Assembly: GCF_000708755.2 (NCBI RefSeq)
Contig: NZ_JGVU02000007.1
Coordinates: forward strand, 1-64,000
Reading direction: 5' to 3'
Length of the DNA stretch: 64,000 nt
Source: Metabacillus indicus LMG 22858
GTDB lineage: Bacteria > Bacillota > Bacilli > Bacillales > Bacillaceae
The stretch's first letter is position 1. Every line of letters starts with the position of its first letter. The notes under the pieces are model-generated. The model made no database searches. It saw only the letters and a list, made by a program, of their open reading frames with translations, and was not told where the DNA came from. Below, in pieces: positions 7,668 through 16,552 of the stretch. The translations under genes and the position numbers were made by a program.

Positions 7668-10600
7668 ATGAGAGAAAACTGGAGCCCAAGTAAGTTTAAG
7701 GACTTTCACAACGCAGAGCATGACGCTTGCGGCATTGTGTCCATCATTGAGAAACGTAAAGTCCCGACAAAAGAAAATATCGACCTCTGTATTGATGCCC
7801 TCGTGACGATGAACCATCGTGCAGGTTTCATCAATGGCGAAGGTGACGGAGTCGGCATCCACATCGACATTCCAAGAGCTCTTTGGAAGGAAAAGCTTGA
7901 GAATGCAGGCCTTGACCCGGCGCTAGCCGAACGCGGAGATTTCATCGTCGGACACCTGTTCCTATCCAAAAACGAAAACCCGGATACACTAAAAAAAGAA
8001 ATCAGGCAGCTTCTTTCTGATAAAAACTTCGAACTTCTATTTGAATCTGACAAAGTAACAACTTCATCTGCACTTGGACCCATCGCTTTACAAGAAGAAC
8101 CTCTCTTTTGGCAATTTGCCGTGATTCCTGCTGGAAACCCTGATTCCCTTAATAAGGATCTCTTTGAACTAACCATTCAAATCGAGAAAAATCATCATGT
8201 GCATGTGGCATCGCTCAGCCAGCATGCAGCCGTCTACAAAGTAATGGGAGCAGGAGATGTTCTTCCGAAGTTCTATCATGACCTTGCAAACCCGCTTGCA
8301 GCATCAACGATGACTCTTGGCCATAACAGGTATTCTACGAATACGCTTTCTACTTTTTTTCGCGTGCAGCCATTCAGCCTGCTAGGCCACAACGGAGAAA
8401 TCAATACGATTGCCAAGCTTCGCGATGAAGCAAGAATCATGGATGTCCCGCTTACAGACGGAGGCAGTGATTCCCAGGATCTGAACAGAACGATTGAAAC
8501 GCTTGTTGCAAGAGAAGGATACAGCCTCTTTGAAGCACTTGACGTCCTGTTCCCTCCTATTATTAATGAAATCAAAGCTTATCCTGATCACCTGAAGGAT
8601 TTGTATACGTATATCCGCGAGGCGTGGGGACACTTTGCACAGGGACCTGCGGGCATTATTTCAAGATTTGCCGATGAAGCTGTCTTCAGTGTTGATGCAC
8701 TCGGCCTCAGACCGCTTTGGAAAGTTGAATCTGTTTCTTCCTATATTTTCGCATCAGAGCCGGGAATCATTCCGAACTCCCTTTATGCGGGCGAACCAAA
8801 GCCGCTTGGACCAGGAGAAAAACTTGGCCTTAAGTGGAAAGAAGACGAGATGGAACTGTTTGAATATCCATCCCTCCAGGAAGAAGTCTACAAGCGTTTC
8901 TCAAGCAGACTTGATGTGGACGGATACAGAGAACGGCTTCTGCACCCTGTCAGCAAAGGCAAATGCTCTGCTTCACCTATTTTCAAGGTACACAACGGGC
9001 ATTATGCAGCATTCGGCTGGGACCGCGAGCACATCCAGCTGCTTGAGCAGATGGCTGAAAAAGGCGCTGAGCCAATTCGCTCACTTGGACACGACGGACC
9101 GCTAGCAGCCATCCATCCGGACCGAAAAAACATCGCAGACTTCATTAAAGAAAGTGTTGCGGTTGTTACAAACCCTGCGATTGACCGGGACCGCGAATCC
9201 GAACACTTTTCAATCCGCTCGGTTGTCGGCAAACGTCCTTCTCTGACGGAGCAGCATGACAAAACGGCGATGATTGAACTGCCGTCACCGCTTCTGCTTG
9301 AAGGCAAGCTCGGCATTATGGCTTCTGAGCAGATTGACCAGCTGCCATATGAAGAAGTCATTGACTATTTTTCAAAAGAAAAGCAGCTCCATGTGCTTTC
9401 AGCGGTGTACACAGAAGAGGAAACGCTTAAAGACGCTCTTAACCGTCTGAAGCTTGAAGCCATTCATGCCGTAAATGACGGCGCTGTCCTGCTTGTCCTT
9501 GATGACAGAGAAGCCCATCAGAACGGCAAGCTCTGGATTGATCCTCATTTGGTGACATCCGTGATTGATCAGGCCCTTGTAAAGGAAAGCCTGCGCAGAA
9601 ACTGTTCGATCCTTCTCCGCACCGGTGCGGTCAGATCGCTGCATGACATTATGGTGGCTTACGGTCTCGGTGCGAACCTGATCAGCCCGTACATTCTGTT
9701 TGCTACGGTTGCTGAAGAAGACTCTGCGAAGCCTGCGGTCAATCTGTATGAATCATTAAACAAAGGACTTGAAAAAGTCATTTCGACCATCGGAATTCAT
9801 GAGCTGCGCGGTTACGGCAGACTCTTCTCTTCCATCGGCTTAAATGAGGAAATTGAAAAAGAACTGAACATCGTCAACTTCCTTGGCTCTCCTTCTTTGA
9901 AATTCAATTTTGAAAGCATGAAGGCAGATGCTGTAGAACGAAGCAGTGATTTTGAAAATGAAAAAGCACGTCCGAGCAAAACGTTCCACATCTTCCCGCG
10001 TATCTGGAAAGCAATCGGCGATGTCGCGAAATCAGGAGATTACGAAGGCTACCGCGAAAAGCTGACGGAACAGGAAGAAAGCAATCCGATTACGATCCGC
10101 CATCTGACAGATCTGAAAAAAGGAAAGACTTCTGTCCCTAAAGATAAAGTCAATATTGGCATCGGCGATCACAGCCTTCCGTTTGTCATCGCTTCAATGT
10201 CATTCGGGTCTCAAAACGAGGTTGCTTTCCGCGCATATGCAGAAGCGGCGGAGCAGCTGAACATGGTGAGCTTAAACGGTGAGGGCGGCGAGATTAAAGA
10301 TATGCTCGGGAAATATCCGCGCACCCGCGGCCAGCAGATTGCGTCCGGACGCTTTGGCGTAAACGCCGAGCTTCTGAACTCGTCAAACCTGCTTGAAATC
10401 AAGATTGGCCAGGGGGCAAAGCCTGGTGAAGGCGGACATCTTCCAGGTTCAAAAGTAACAGCAAAAATTGCTGAATCACGGAATGCTACAATCGGTTCTG
10501 ACCTTATTTCACCGTCAAACAACCATGACATCTATTCGATCGAAGATTTGGCGCAGATGATTTCAGAGCTGAAAACAGCCAACGATCAGGCGAAGGTTTC

Positions 10601-12140
10601 TGTAAAGGTTCCTGTTGTTCCAAATATCGGAACAATCACAGTGGGAATCGCAAAAGCCGGCGCTGACATCATCACACTCAGCGGATTTGACGGCGGAACA
10701 GGTGCAGCGCGTATTCATGCCCTTCAGCACGTAGGTCTTCCTGTTGAGATTGGGGTAAAGGCGGCGCACAACGCCCTGCTTGAAGCCGGTCTCCGCGAAA
10801 AAGTGGAGCTTTGGGCAGACGGCGGCATCAAGAGTGCGATGGACGTCATGAAGGTCATGCTGCTTGGCGCCAACCGCGTCGGCTTCGGCACCCTTTCAAT
10901 GATTGCCATCGGCTGTACAACATGCCGCGGCTGTCACTTGGATACATGCCATGTAGGAATTGCGACACAGATTGAATCAGAAGCACAGGCGAAAGAACAT
11001 GGTCTTCGCCGATTTGTTCCAAGAAAGTACGACCCGTCTGTAGAAGGGCTTGTGAACCTGTTCAGCGCGTTCGGTTCAGAGCTCCAGACATTGACTGCTT
11101 CCCTTGGCTTTACAAATCTTCAGGACCTTGTCGGACGCTCTGATCTTCTTGAACAGACTCGAGGCAAGGATGAAATGGACCTGTCCCTTCTTCTTGAGAC
11201 GCTTGAAATCCAGAACCTCTCACATAAAGAAGTGGCAGCAAGCCTTGAAAGCAAGCGTCTTGCCGTTGCTGCGGGAGCAGAGTACCTTGACTATGACGAA
11301 AGCGAACTTCACAGCTCAAGAGAATTCTCAAGCGTTACATCCGAGCAGCGAATTCTTGGAAGCCGCGTTTCCTGTCACAGGGTCCGCGGACGTCTTGACG
11401 GTTCATACCGCAAACTTGATGACATTGAGCTGCACTACAAAGAAGGTTCCATTCCGGGCAACGGACTTGGCGCCTACAACTCAAGCGGCATCAATATCCG
11501 CGTAGAAGGCGGCGCCCAGGACGGCACGGGTAAAACGTCCTTTGGCGGCACGATTCAGGTCTTCAAATCAAAAGGAGCAGACGGACACTATTACAACGGT
11601 TCTGTCGGAAAAGGCTTCGGTTACGGCGCACAAAGCGGCCTCCTTCTCGTTCAGGGGAATGCAGATGCACGTGCAGGCATCCGCTTATCAGGTGCCGACA
11701 TGATCATCGGGGGGAAAATCACAAAGCCAATCCCGGCAGAGGAAAAGGGCAATATCGGGGTAAATGCCAACATAAAAGGATTTGCATTTGAGTATATGAC
11801 GAACGGACGCGGACTTGTCCTCGGCGATCCTGGTCCATGGATCTGTGCAGGCATGACCGGCGGCGTCGTGTACGTCAGACACCAGCCTGAGCTCGGCTTA
11901 ACAAAACAGGCGCTTGAGCGCCGTGTGGCCAAAGGCGCCAAAATCGAGATCTCATCTCTGAATGCCAAAGGCAAATCCGACGTGACAGAGCTTCTGACAA
12001 CTTATATCGAATCACTTGAAAAACACGGACAGCATGATGAAGCAAATGAACTCAAGCAACTGCTGAACACAGTCGGAGATCACTTCATTCAGCTTGTTCC
12101 AGTTAAAGAACAGGCGGATCCATCTGTATCGACTGAGTGA
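7668..12140 (+). CDS. gltA: Glutamate synthase large subunit
   Basis: A 1,490-residue enzyme that transfers the amide of glutamine to 2-oxoglutarate to give two glutamates. The N-terminal class II glutaminase domain begins at Cys21 (HDACGIVSI) after a propeptide of about 20 residues that is normally removed. A central domain and the FMN-binding synthase domain follow (GFDGGTGAARIHALQHVGLP). The 3Fe-4S cysteine motif is in CTTCRGCHLDTCHVGIATQ, and a GXGXG-rich beta-helix domain ends the protein. The small NADPH-oxidising subunit and the LysR regulator GltC, usual neighbours in B. subtilis, are absent here. The start is accepted because it gives the correct propeptide, although its ribosome site is unusually far away. 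Confidence 0.96.
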   Translation: MRENWSPSKFKDFHNAEHDACGIVSIIEKRKVPTKENIDLCIDALVTMNHRAGFINGEGDGVGIHIDIPRALWKEKLENAGLDPALAERGDFIVGHLFLSKNENPDTLKKEIRQLLSDKNFELLFESDKVTTSSALGPIALQEEPLFWQFAVIPAGNPDSLNKDLFELTIQIEKNHHVHVASLSQHAAVYKVMGAGDVLPKFYHDLANPLAASTMTLGHNRYSTNTLSTFFRVQPFSLLGHNGEINTIAKLRDEARIMDVPLTDGGSDSQDLNRTIETLVAREGYSLFEALDVLFPPIINEIKAYPDHLKDLYTYIREAWGHFAQGPAGIISRFADEAVFSVDALGLRPLWKVESVSSYIFASEPGIIPNSLYAGEPKPLGPGEKLGLKWKEDEMELFEYPSLQEEVYKRFSSRLDVDGYRERLLHPVSKGKCSASPIFKVHNGHYAAFGWDREHIQLLEQMAEKGAEPIRSLGHDGPLAAIHPDRKNIADFIKESVAVVTNPAIDRDRESEHFSIRSVVGKRPSLTEQHDKTAMIELPSPLLLEGKLGIMASEQIDQLPYEEVIDYFSKEKQLHVLSAVYTEEETLKDALNRLKLEAIHAVNDGAVLLVLDDREAHQNGKLWIDPHLVTSVIDQALVKESLRRNCSILLRTGAVRSLHDIMVAYGLGANLISPYILFATVAEEDSAKPAVNLYESLNKGLEKVISTIGIHELRGYGRLFSSIGLNEEIEKELNIVNFLGSPSLKFNFESMKADAVERSSDFENEKARPSKTFHIFPRIWKAIGDVAKSGDYEGYREKLTEQEESNPITIRHLTDLKKGKTSVPKDKVNIGIGDHSLPFVIASMSFGSQNEVAFRAYAEAAEQLNMVSLNGEGGEIKDMLGKYPRTRGQQIASGRFGVNAELLNSSNLLEIKIGQGAKPGEGGHLPGSKVTAKIAESRNATIGSDLISPSNNHDIYSIEDLAQMISELKTANDQAKVSVKVPVVPNIGTITVGIAKAGADIITLSGFDGGTGAARIHALQHVGLPVEIGVKAAHNALLEAGLREKVELWADGGIKSAMDVMKVMLLGANRVGFGTLSMIAIGCTTCRGCHLDTCHVGIATQIESEAQAKEHGLRRFVPRKYDPSVEGLVNLFSAFGSELQTLTASLGFTNLQDLVGRSDLLEQTRGKDEMDLSLLLETLEIQNLSHKEVAASLESKRLAVAAGAEYLDYDESELHSSREFSSVTSEQRILGSRVSCHRVRGRLDGSYRKLDDIELHYKEGSIPGNGLGAYNSSGINIRVEGGAQDGTGKTSFGGTIQVFKSKGADGHYYNGSVGKGFGYGAQSGLLLVQGNADARAGIRLSGADMIIGGKITKPIPAEEKGNIGVNANIKGFAFEYMTNGRGLVLGDPGPWICAGMTGGVVYVRHQPELGLTKQALERRVAKGAKIEISSLNAKGKSDVTELLTTYIESLEKHGQHDEANELKQLLNTVGDHFIQLVPVKEQADPSVSTE

Positions 12141-12151
12141 TTGGGGCACAT

Positions 12152-12188
12152 TAAAAATAACACCTGCTATGCGGGTGTTATTTTTTTT
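12152..12188 (+). terminator. Terminator of gltA
   Basis: The stem ATAACACC / GGTGTTAT is followed by TTTTTTT. Confidence 0.92.
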
Positions 12189-12385
12189 ACACAAACAGCA
12201 TAGGTCTAAGTGGTACCGGATAAAAATCTTTTGAAAAAAGGCTTATTTTTTTCACGAAAACGGGAAAAAGTAACTTGAATAATTTCTTTTAACATTGTAT
12301 AGTCATTACTTGTTTACCAGACAGATTTTTCTGTCATAAGGTCCATTATCATATCAGTAAAGAAGGGAATGTAGAAACACACCCA

Positions 12386-13468
12386 ATGAAACTTGGTGCC
12401 CGCATTATCAAAACGGGGATTGCCATTACACTGGCTCTGTTTTTGGCCACTCTTTTAAACATACCGTCTCCAGCCTTTGCCGGTATCGCCGCGATCTTTG
12501 CGATACAGCCTACCATTTACCGCTCTTATCTTTCTGTTATCGAGCAGGTTCAGGCAAATGTCATCGGAGCAGCCTTTGCCATTTTATTCGGGCTGATTTT
12601 CGGTCCCCATCCGTTTGTTATCGGTTTAACTGTCATTATCGTCATTGCGATTAATTTAAGAATAAAGATTGAAAATACAATTCCGGTTTCAGTCGTGACC
12701 GTCATTGCTATTTTGGAGAGTCCCGGCGAAGATTTCATCGAGTTTGCCCTGATCCGCTTCGGAACGGTTCTCCTCGGCGTCCTGTCAGCATTCATCGTGA
12801 ATCTGATTTTCATTCCGCCAAAATATGAAACTAAGCTGTATTACCGAATTGTGGATAATACAGAAGAAATCATTAAGTGGATCCGTTTTAACACGAGACA
12901 GGTGTCGGAATATACTGAGCTTAAAACAGATATTGAAAGACTGAAAGAAAAAATGATGAAGCTTGATCAGCTTTATCTCATGTATAAGGAAGAACGCGCC
13001 TATTTCAAACGCAATATTTATGCAAAATCACGCAAGCTGGTGCTTTTCAGACAAATGCTGGTGACCACCAACAGATCGCTTGATACCCTGAAAAAGCTGC
13101 ACCGCCTGGAAAACGAACTCCATCACCTGCCGGAGGAATTCCAGAGCATTCTTGCAAATGAGCTGGACTATCTCGTTGATTTTCACGAACGAAGTCTGCT
13201 GAAATTCATCGGAAAAATTAAGCCCGAGGCACCGGTTGAGTTTATTAAAGAAGGGCAGTTCAATAAACAGGAGCTTGTTGATACATTCATGGATTTTAAA
13301 GGAAACTGCATTGACCAGGAGTGCTTCTACCACCTTCTGCCGCTTATCGCCGTCATCATTGATTACAGCGAACAGCTTGAGCACCTTGATACGCTGATCA
13401 ACAGCTTCCACAGCTATCACAAAGAAGAGAATGAACTTCAGATATCGGAGCAGGAAGAACCTAGCTAA
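12386..13468 (+). CDS. ygaE: YgaE-like aromatic acid exporter family membrane protein
   Basis: A 360-residue protein. The N-terminal ~145 residues form a block of closely packed membrane helices with the pattern of the FUSC/aromatic-acid-exporter family (PSPAFAGIAAIFAIQPTIYRS). A long charged, helical cytosolic domain follows. The substrate is unknown. It corresponds to YgaE (UPF0421), which lies next to gsaB and ygaD in B. subtilis. The ribosome site is poor (AAGGGA about 18 bases upstream). It converges with the YdhK-type lipoprotein gene and shares a two-way terminator with it. Confidence 0.83.
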   Translation: MKLGARIIKTGIAITLALFLATLLNIPSPAFAGIAAIFAIQPTIYRSYLSVIEQVQANVIGAAFAILFGLIFGPHPFVIGLTVIIVIAINLRIKIENTIPVSVVTVIAILESPGEDFIEFALIRFGTVLLGVLSAFIVNLIFIPPKYETKLYYRIVDNTEEIIKWIRFNTRQVSEYTELKTDIERLKEKMMKLDQLYLMYKEERAYFKRNIYAKSRKLVLFRQMLVTTNRSLDTLKKLHRLENELHHLPEEFQSILANELDYLVDFHERSLLKFIGKIKPEAPVEFIKEGQFNKQELVDTFMDFKGNCIDQECFYHLLPLIAVIIDYSEQLEHLDTLINSFHSYHKEENELQISEQEEPS

Positions 13469-13472
13469 ACAC

Positions 13473-13506
13473 AAAGGACTGAACGGAAATCGTTCAGTCC
13501 TTTTTT
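13473..13506. terminator. Two-way terminator between ygaE and the YdhK-type gene
   Basis: The stem AAAGGACTGAAC / GTTCAGTCCTTT has a T-run on the plus strand and A-rich flanks on the other side, and serves both converging genes. Confidence 0.9.
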
Positions 13507-13507
13507 G

Positions 13508-14065
13508 TTATTCAGCGGCAGTAAGCTCGCTTTCTGTCACCCACTTGTGATTTTTCACTTCTTCGCCGCCGTCTGCAGGTACAAAGTCGACCATGTAGAC
13601 AGTCGTTTCTTCTGCTGAGTCAATCGTGGCCTCTGCTCCTTCCATGCCTTCCATATGATCGGCTGCAAGTGTCACCTTGTCTCCTTCTTTGTATGGCTCT
13701 TCAGATGCATCTTTAATTTCTTCGTGTATGACCCATTTATGGTCTGTGACTGGGTCTCCCCCGCCTTCCGGAGTATAAGAGACCGTATAGACAGTTGTTT
13801 CAAACGCACCCGCAATGGTCGCTTCCGCACCGTCCATGCCTTCCATGTGATCAGCATTCATGACCGCTTTGCTTCCTTTTTCAAACTTAGGATTCTCAGC
13901 TTCCTTCAACCCCTCAGGCAACTCGCCTGAACCTGAGTGGTTCATGCCCTCGTGACCGGCATGCTCAGAAGACTCTTCCTTCTTCTGCCCTTCATTTTCA
14001 TTCGCACACCCCGCAACCGTCAGTGAAAAAGCTGCAGCAAGAGCAAGCATCATAGATCTTTTCAT
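13508..14065 (-). CDS. YdhK family lipoprotein with two DUF1541 repeats
   Basis: A 185-residue secreted lipoprotein. The signal sequence ends in the lipobox LTVAGCANE. A histidine- and methionine-rich linker follows (SSEHAGHEGMNHSGSG), which suggests metal contact. Then come two homologous ~55-residue repeats containing ADHMEGMDGAEATI and ADHMEGMEGAEATI, each ending in a DHKW or NHKW motif. The start is the ATG at 14065 with an AAAGGA site nine bases upstream; longer readings lack one. The function is unknown; the family is often linked with copper or other metal stress. Confidence 0.86.
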   Translation of the reverse strand: MKRSMMLALAAAFSLTVAGCANENEGQKKEESSEHAGHEGMNHSGSGELPEGLKEAENPKFEKGSKAVMNADHMEGMDGAEATIAGAFETTVYTVSYTPEGGGDPVTDHKWVIHEEIKDASEEPYKEGDKVTLAADHMEGMEGAEATIDSAEETTVYMVDFVPADGGEEVKNHKWVTESELTAAE

Positions 14066-14150
14066 CTCTAACATCCTTTCGTCATTGTCTAATGTCATTT
14101 TAAAGGTAGTTTGTGCAGAAAGTGTGCATATAAAAAGAGGAATCTGTGGA

Positions 14151-14390
14151 TTGATGGTACTTATCGGAGAGTTTGGAACCCTCAAGTTTTGGATTCTGTG
14201 AATTGATGGCACTTATAGCAGTGTTTAGAACCCTCAAGCTTTGGATTCTGAGATTTGATGGCACTTATAGAACCCTCAAGCTTTGGATTCTGAAAGTTGA
14301 TGGCACTTATCCAGGAGATCAGAACCCTAAAAAAGAGCAAACTGAGATTTGGTGGCACTTATCCTGAGAGTTTAAAACCATCAAGAACAA
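14151..14390 (+). repeat. 52-bp tandem hairpin repeats, family A (array 1, five units)
   Basis: Units start with TTGATGG(C/T)ACTTAT at 14151, 14203, 14255, 14297 and 14349. The spacing is 52, 52, 42 and 52 bp; the short unit lacks exactly 10 bp. Each unit carries CC(C/A)TCAA and TTGATGG, which can pair around a loop of about 20 nt. The array fills the space between the YdhK-type gene and the terminator of the peptide-transport operon. There is no credible coding frame, since 52 is not a multiple of three. Confidence 0.88.
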
Positions 14391-14424
14391 AAAAAGAACG
14401 CTGACGGAGTCTGCGTCCTTCTTT
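14388..14424 (-). terminator. Terminator of the peptide ABC operon
   Basis: On the minus strand GACGCAGAC pairs imperfectly with GTCAGCGTTC and is followed by TTTTTTT. It sits just after the last permease gene. Confidence 0.75.
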
Positions 14425-14444
14425 TAAATCAAGTAAACTACACC

Positions 14445-15341
14445 TCAATGCTTCCCCTTAGGATCCAGCGCATCACGCAGCCCGTCACCCATTAGGTTAA
14501 AGCCGAGAACTGTCAGCATGATGGCAAGGCCCGGGAAGAAGAGCGTCCATGGCGCCTGCACCAGGTACTGTTTGGAGTCGGCGAGCATTTTCCCCCACTC
14601 CGGATTCGGGGCCTGGGCTCCGAGTCCGAGGAAGCCTAGGGCCGCCGCCTCGATGATGGCCGTTGCGATGGCCAGGGAGGCTTGTACAATAATCGGCGAA
14701 AGACTGTTTGGCAGCACGTGCACGAGCAGGATCCGGGTATCACTTGTGCCAAGTGCTTTTGCAGCCATGATATACTCTTCTTCTTTTACGCTGAGTACCT
14801 TTGCCCGGATCAGTCTTCCGAAGTTCGGAATGTTGATGACGGCGATGGCGATCAGGGCGTTTTGAAGAGATGGCCCAAGAATTGCTACGATTGCGATGGC
14901 AAGCAGGATGCTTGGGAACGCGAGCATGATGTCAAACAGCCTTGAAATAATGCTGTCGATGACGCGGCCGTAGTAACCGGCAAGGATTCCAAGCAGCGTC
15001 CCAATTAGAGCGGATCCAAGAACGGAGAAAAATCCTACCCAAAGGGAAATTCGCGCCCCGAACAATACCCTTGAGAAAATATCCCTCCCGAAGTCATCTG
15101 TTCCGAACCAGTGCTCGGATGACGGAGGAAGCAGGCGCTTAGAGAGTTCCTGTTCATCGATGCCCTGCGATGCGATGAGCGGAGCAGCTATTGCAATGAA
15201 GACAAAGAATAAAACGAGAACACTTCCAGCGATCGCGAGTTTATTTTGCAGAAACAAACGGAGTTTCTGCTGAAAAGGGGTGATGACCTTTTCCTGTTTG
15301 ATGATGGCTGTCTTTTCTTCTTGAAGTGCCGGCAGTGACAT
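14445..15341 (-). CDS. Peptide ABC transporter permease (DppC/OppC family)
   Basis: A 298-residue permease with an N-terminal cytosolic region, a first membrane helix near residues 35-57, the typical SSEHWFGTDDFGRDIFSRV stretch before the core, and five more helices. The coupling loop EEYIMAAKALGTSDTRI contacts the ATPase. It is the last gene of a five-gene importer operon transcribed leftward (two ATPases, binding protein, two permeases). The exact substrate (di- or oligopeptide, or nickel-type) cannot be decided from the permease. Confidence 0.94.
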   Translation of the reverse strand: MSLPALQEEKTAIIKQEKVITPFQQKLRLFLQNKLAIAGSVLVLFFVFIAIAAPLIASQGIDEQELSKRLLPPSSEHWFGTDDFGRDIFSRVLFGARISLWVGFFSVLGSALIGTLLGILAGYYGRVIDSIISRLFDIMLAFPSILLAIAIVAILGPSLQNALIAIAVINIPNFGRLIRAKVLSVKEEEYIMAAKALGTSDTRILLVHVLPNSLSPIIVQASLAIATAIIEAAALGFLGLGAQAPNPEWGKMLADSKQYLVQAPWTLFFPGLAIMLTVLGFNLMGDGLRDALDPKGKH

Positions 15342-15358
15342 GGCATTCTCCCCCTTTT

Positions 15359-16360
15359 CTAGTATTTAATCCTCGGATCAATGGCTGCATACAAGAGATC
15401 GACGATCAGATTGATAAAAACAAAGATGGCGGCAATGATCAAAATGCCTGACTGAATGACCGGATAATCCCGGTAGCTGATGGCATCGAAAATGTACCTG
15501 CCCATCCCCGGCCAGCCGAAGATGGTTTCTGTCAGGATCGCCCCTCCGAGAAGCAGTCCTGTTTGAAGACCGATAATTGTTAAAATTGGAATGACTGCAT
15601 TTTTCAAAGCATGCTTGTACACAACCCAGAACATATGAAGGCCTTTCGCTCTGGCTGTTCTGATAAAATCGGATTCCATCGCTTCGATCATGGTCGACCT
15701 TGTGATTCTTGCAATAATGGCCATCGGGATTGTAGCGAGGGCAATTCCCGGCATGAGAATATGCTTCAGCACCTGAACGAACTGATCAAACCTTCCTTGA
15801 AGAAGGGTATCAAGCAGGTACAGATTTGTGATGCTGTCTACAGGATTTCTGATTTCCTCCCTGCCCGTTGTCGGCAGCCAGCCAAGCTTGATCGAGAAGA
15901 CGTACTGCTCCATCAGGCCAAGCCAGAAAATCGGCATCGACACGCCAATAAGGGCAATGATCATCGCCAAGTAGTCAAACCATGAATTCCGGAACCATGC
16001 ACTGATGATCCCCGCATTAATGCCGACAACGATGGCAATGACCATCGCAAAGAATGTCAGTTCCATTGTAGCGGCAAGATATGGCGTCATCTCTTTGCTG
16101 ATGGCGGCACCTGTCCGGATCGATTGTCCAAGATCACCTGTCAGAAGTCCGCCGACATAATCAAAATACTGTATGTACCAAGGCTGGTCGAGTCCAAGCT
16201 GCTGTGTTAATTTTTCAATGGCCTCCTGCGTTGCACGCTGCCCGAGAATGACCTGTGCCGGGTTCCCCGGTATGGCTCTGATGATGGAAAAGACAACGAG
16301 CGTCATCCCGATCAGAACAGGTATGAGCAAACCAATTCTTCTTATTGTGTATGAAACCAT
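15359..16360 (-). CDS. Peptide ABC transporter permease (DppB/OppB family)
   Basis: A 333-residue inner-membrane permease with six predicted helices, the N-terminal signature SYTIRRIGLLIPVLIG, and the coupling loop ESDFIRTARAKGL. The start was set at the ATG at 16360, preceded by AGGTGAGAAA. A dispersed palindromic repeat ends only a few bases upstream of this ribosome site. It pairs with the downstream DppC-type permease. Confidence 0.94.
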   Translation of the reverse strand: MVSYTIRRIGLLIPVLIGMTLVVFSIIRAIPGNPAQVILGQRATQEAIEKLTQQLGLDQPWYIQYFDYVGGLLTGDLGQSIRTGAAISKEMTPYLAATMELTFFAMVIAIVVGINAGIISAWFRNSWFDYLAMIIALIGVSMPIFWLGLMEQYVFSIKLGWLPTTGREEIRNPVDSITNLYLLDTLLQGRFDQFVQVLKHILMPGIALATIPMAIIARITRSTMIEAMESDFIRTARAKGLHMFWVVYKHALKNAVIPILTIIGLQTGLLLGGAILTETIFGWPGMGRYIFDAISYRDYPVIQSGILIIAAIFVFINLIVDLLYAAIDPRIKY

Positions 16361-16376
16361 TTTCTCACCTCTCATT

Positions 16377-16496
16377 AGAAAAGCGGAAGCGCCCGTTTAG
16401 CTCCGATAGACAGATAAGAAATCACACGAAAAGTCCGGTTTTGACTTTTCGGGTGATTTTGTTCTGGCAGAGGAGCTGGGTGCTGTAGCTAGACAT
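16377..16496 (+). repeat. Dispersed ~120-bp palindromic repeat, copy 1
   Basis: Starts TAGAAAAGCGGAAGCGCCCG and ends GCTGTAGCTAGACAT. A central hairpin pairs GAAATCACACGAAAAGTC with GACTTTTCGGGTGATTTT with almost no mismatch, and the ends (GCGCCC / GGTGCT) also pair. The same element occurs at 37254 and 56607. It sits between the operon's binding-protein and permease genes. It resembles the small non-coding repeats common in Bacillaceae genomes. No transposase is present, so if mobile it would depend on one elsewhere. Confidence 0.85.
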
Positions 16497-16512
16497 ATTT
16501 ATGCATTCTGCT

Positions 16513-16546
16513 TTTTAAAAAAGAGAGGAGGACAGGTCCTCCTCTC
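16513..16546 (-). terminator. Intra-operon terminator after the peptide-binding protein gene
   Basis: On the minus strand the stem GAGAGGAGGAC / GTCCTCCTCTC is followed by TTTTTTAAA. A terminator here would keep the binding protein more abundant than the permeases encoded downstream, a common arrangement in ABC importers. Confidence 0.88.
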
Positions 16547-16552
16547 AACTCA

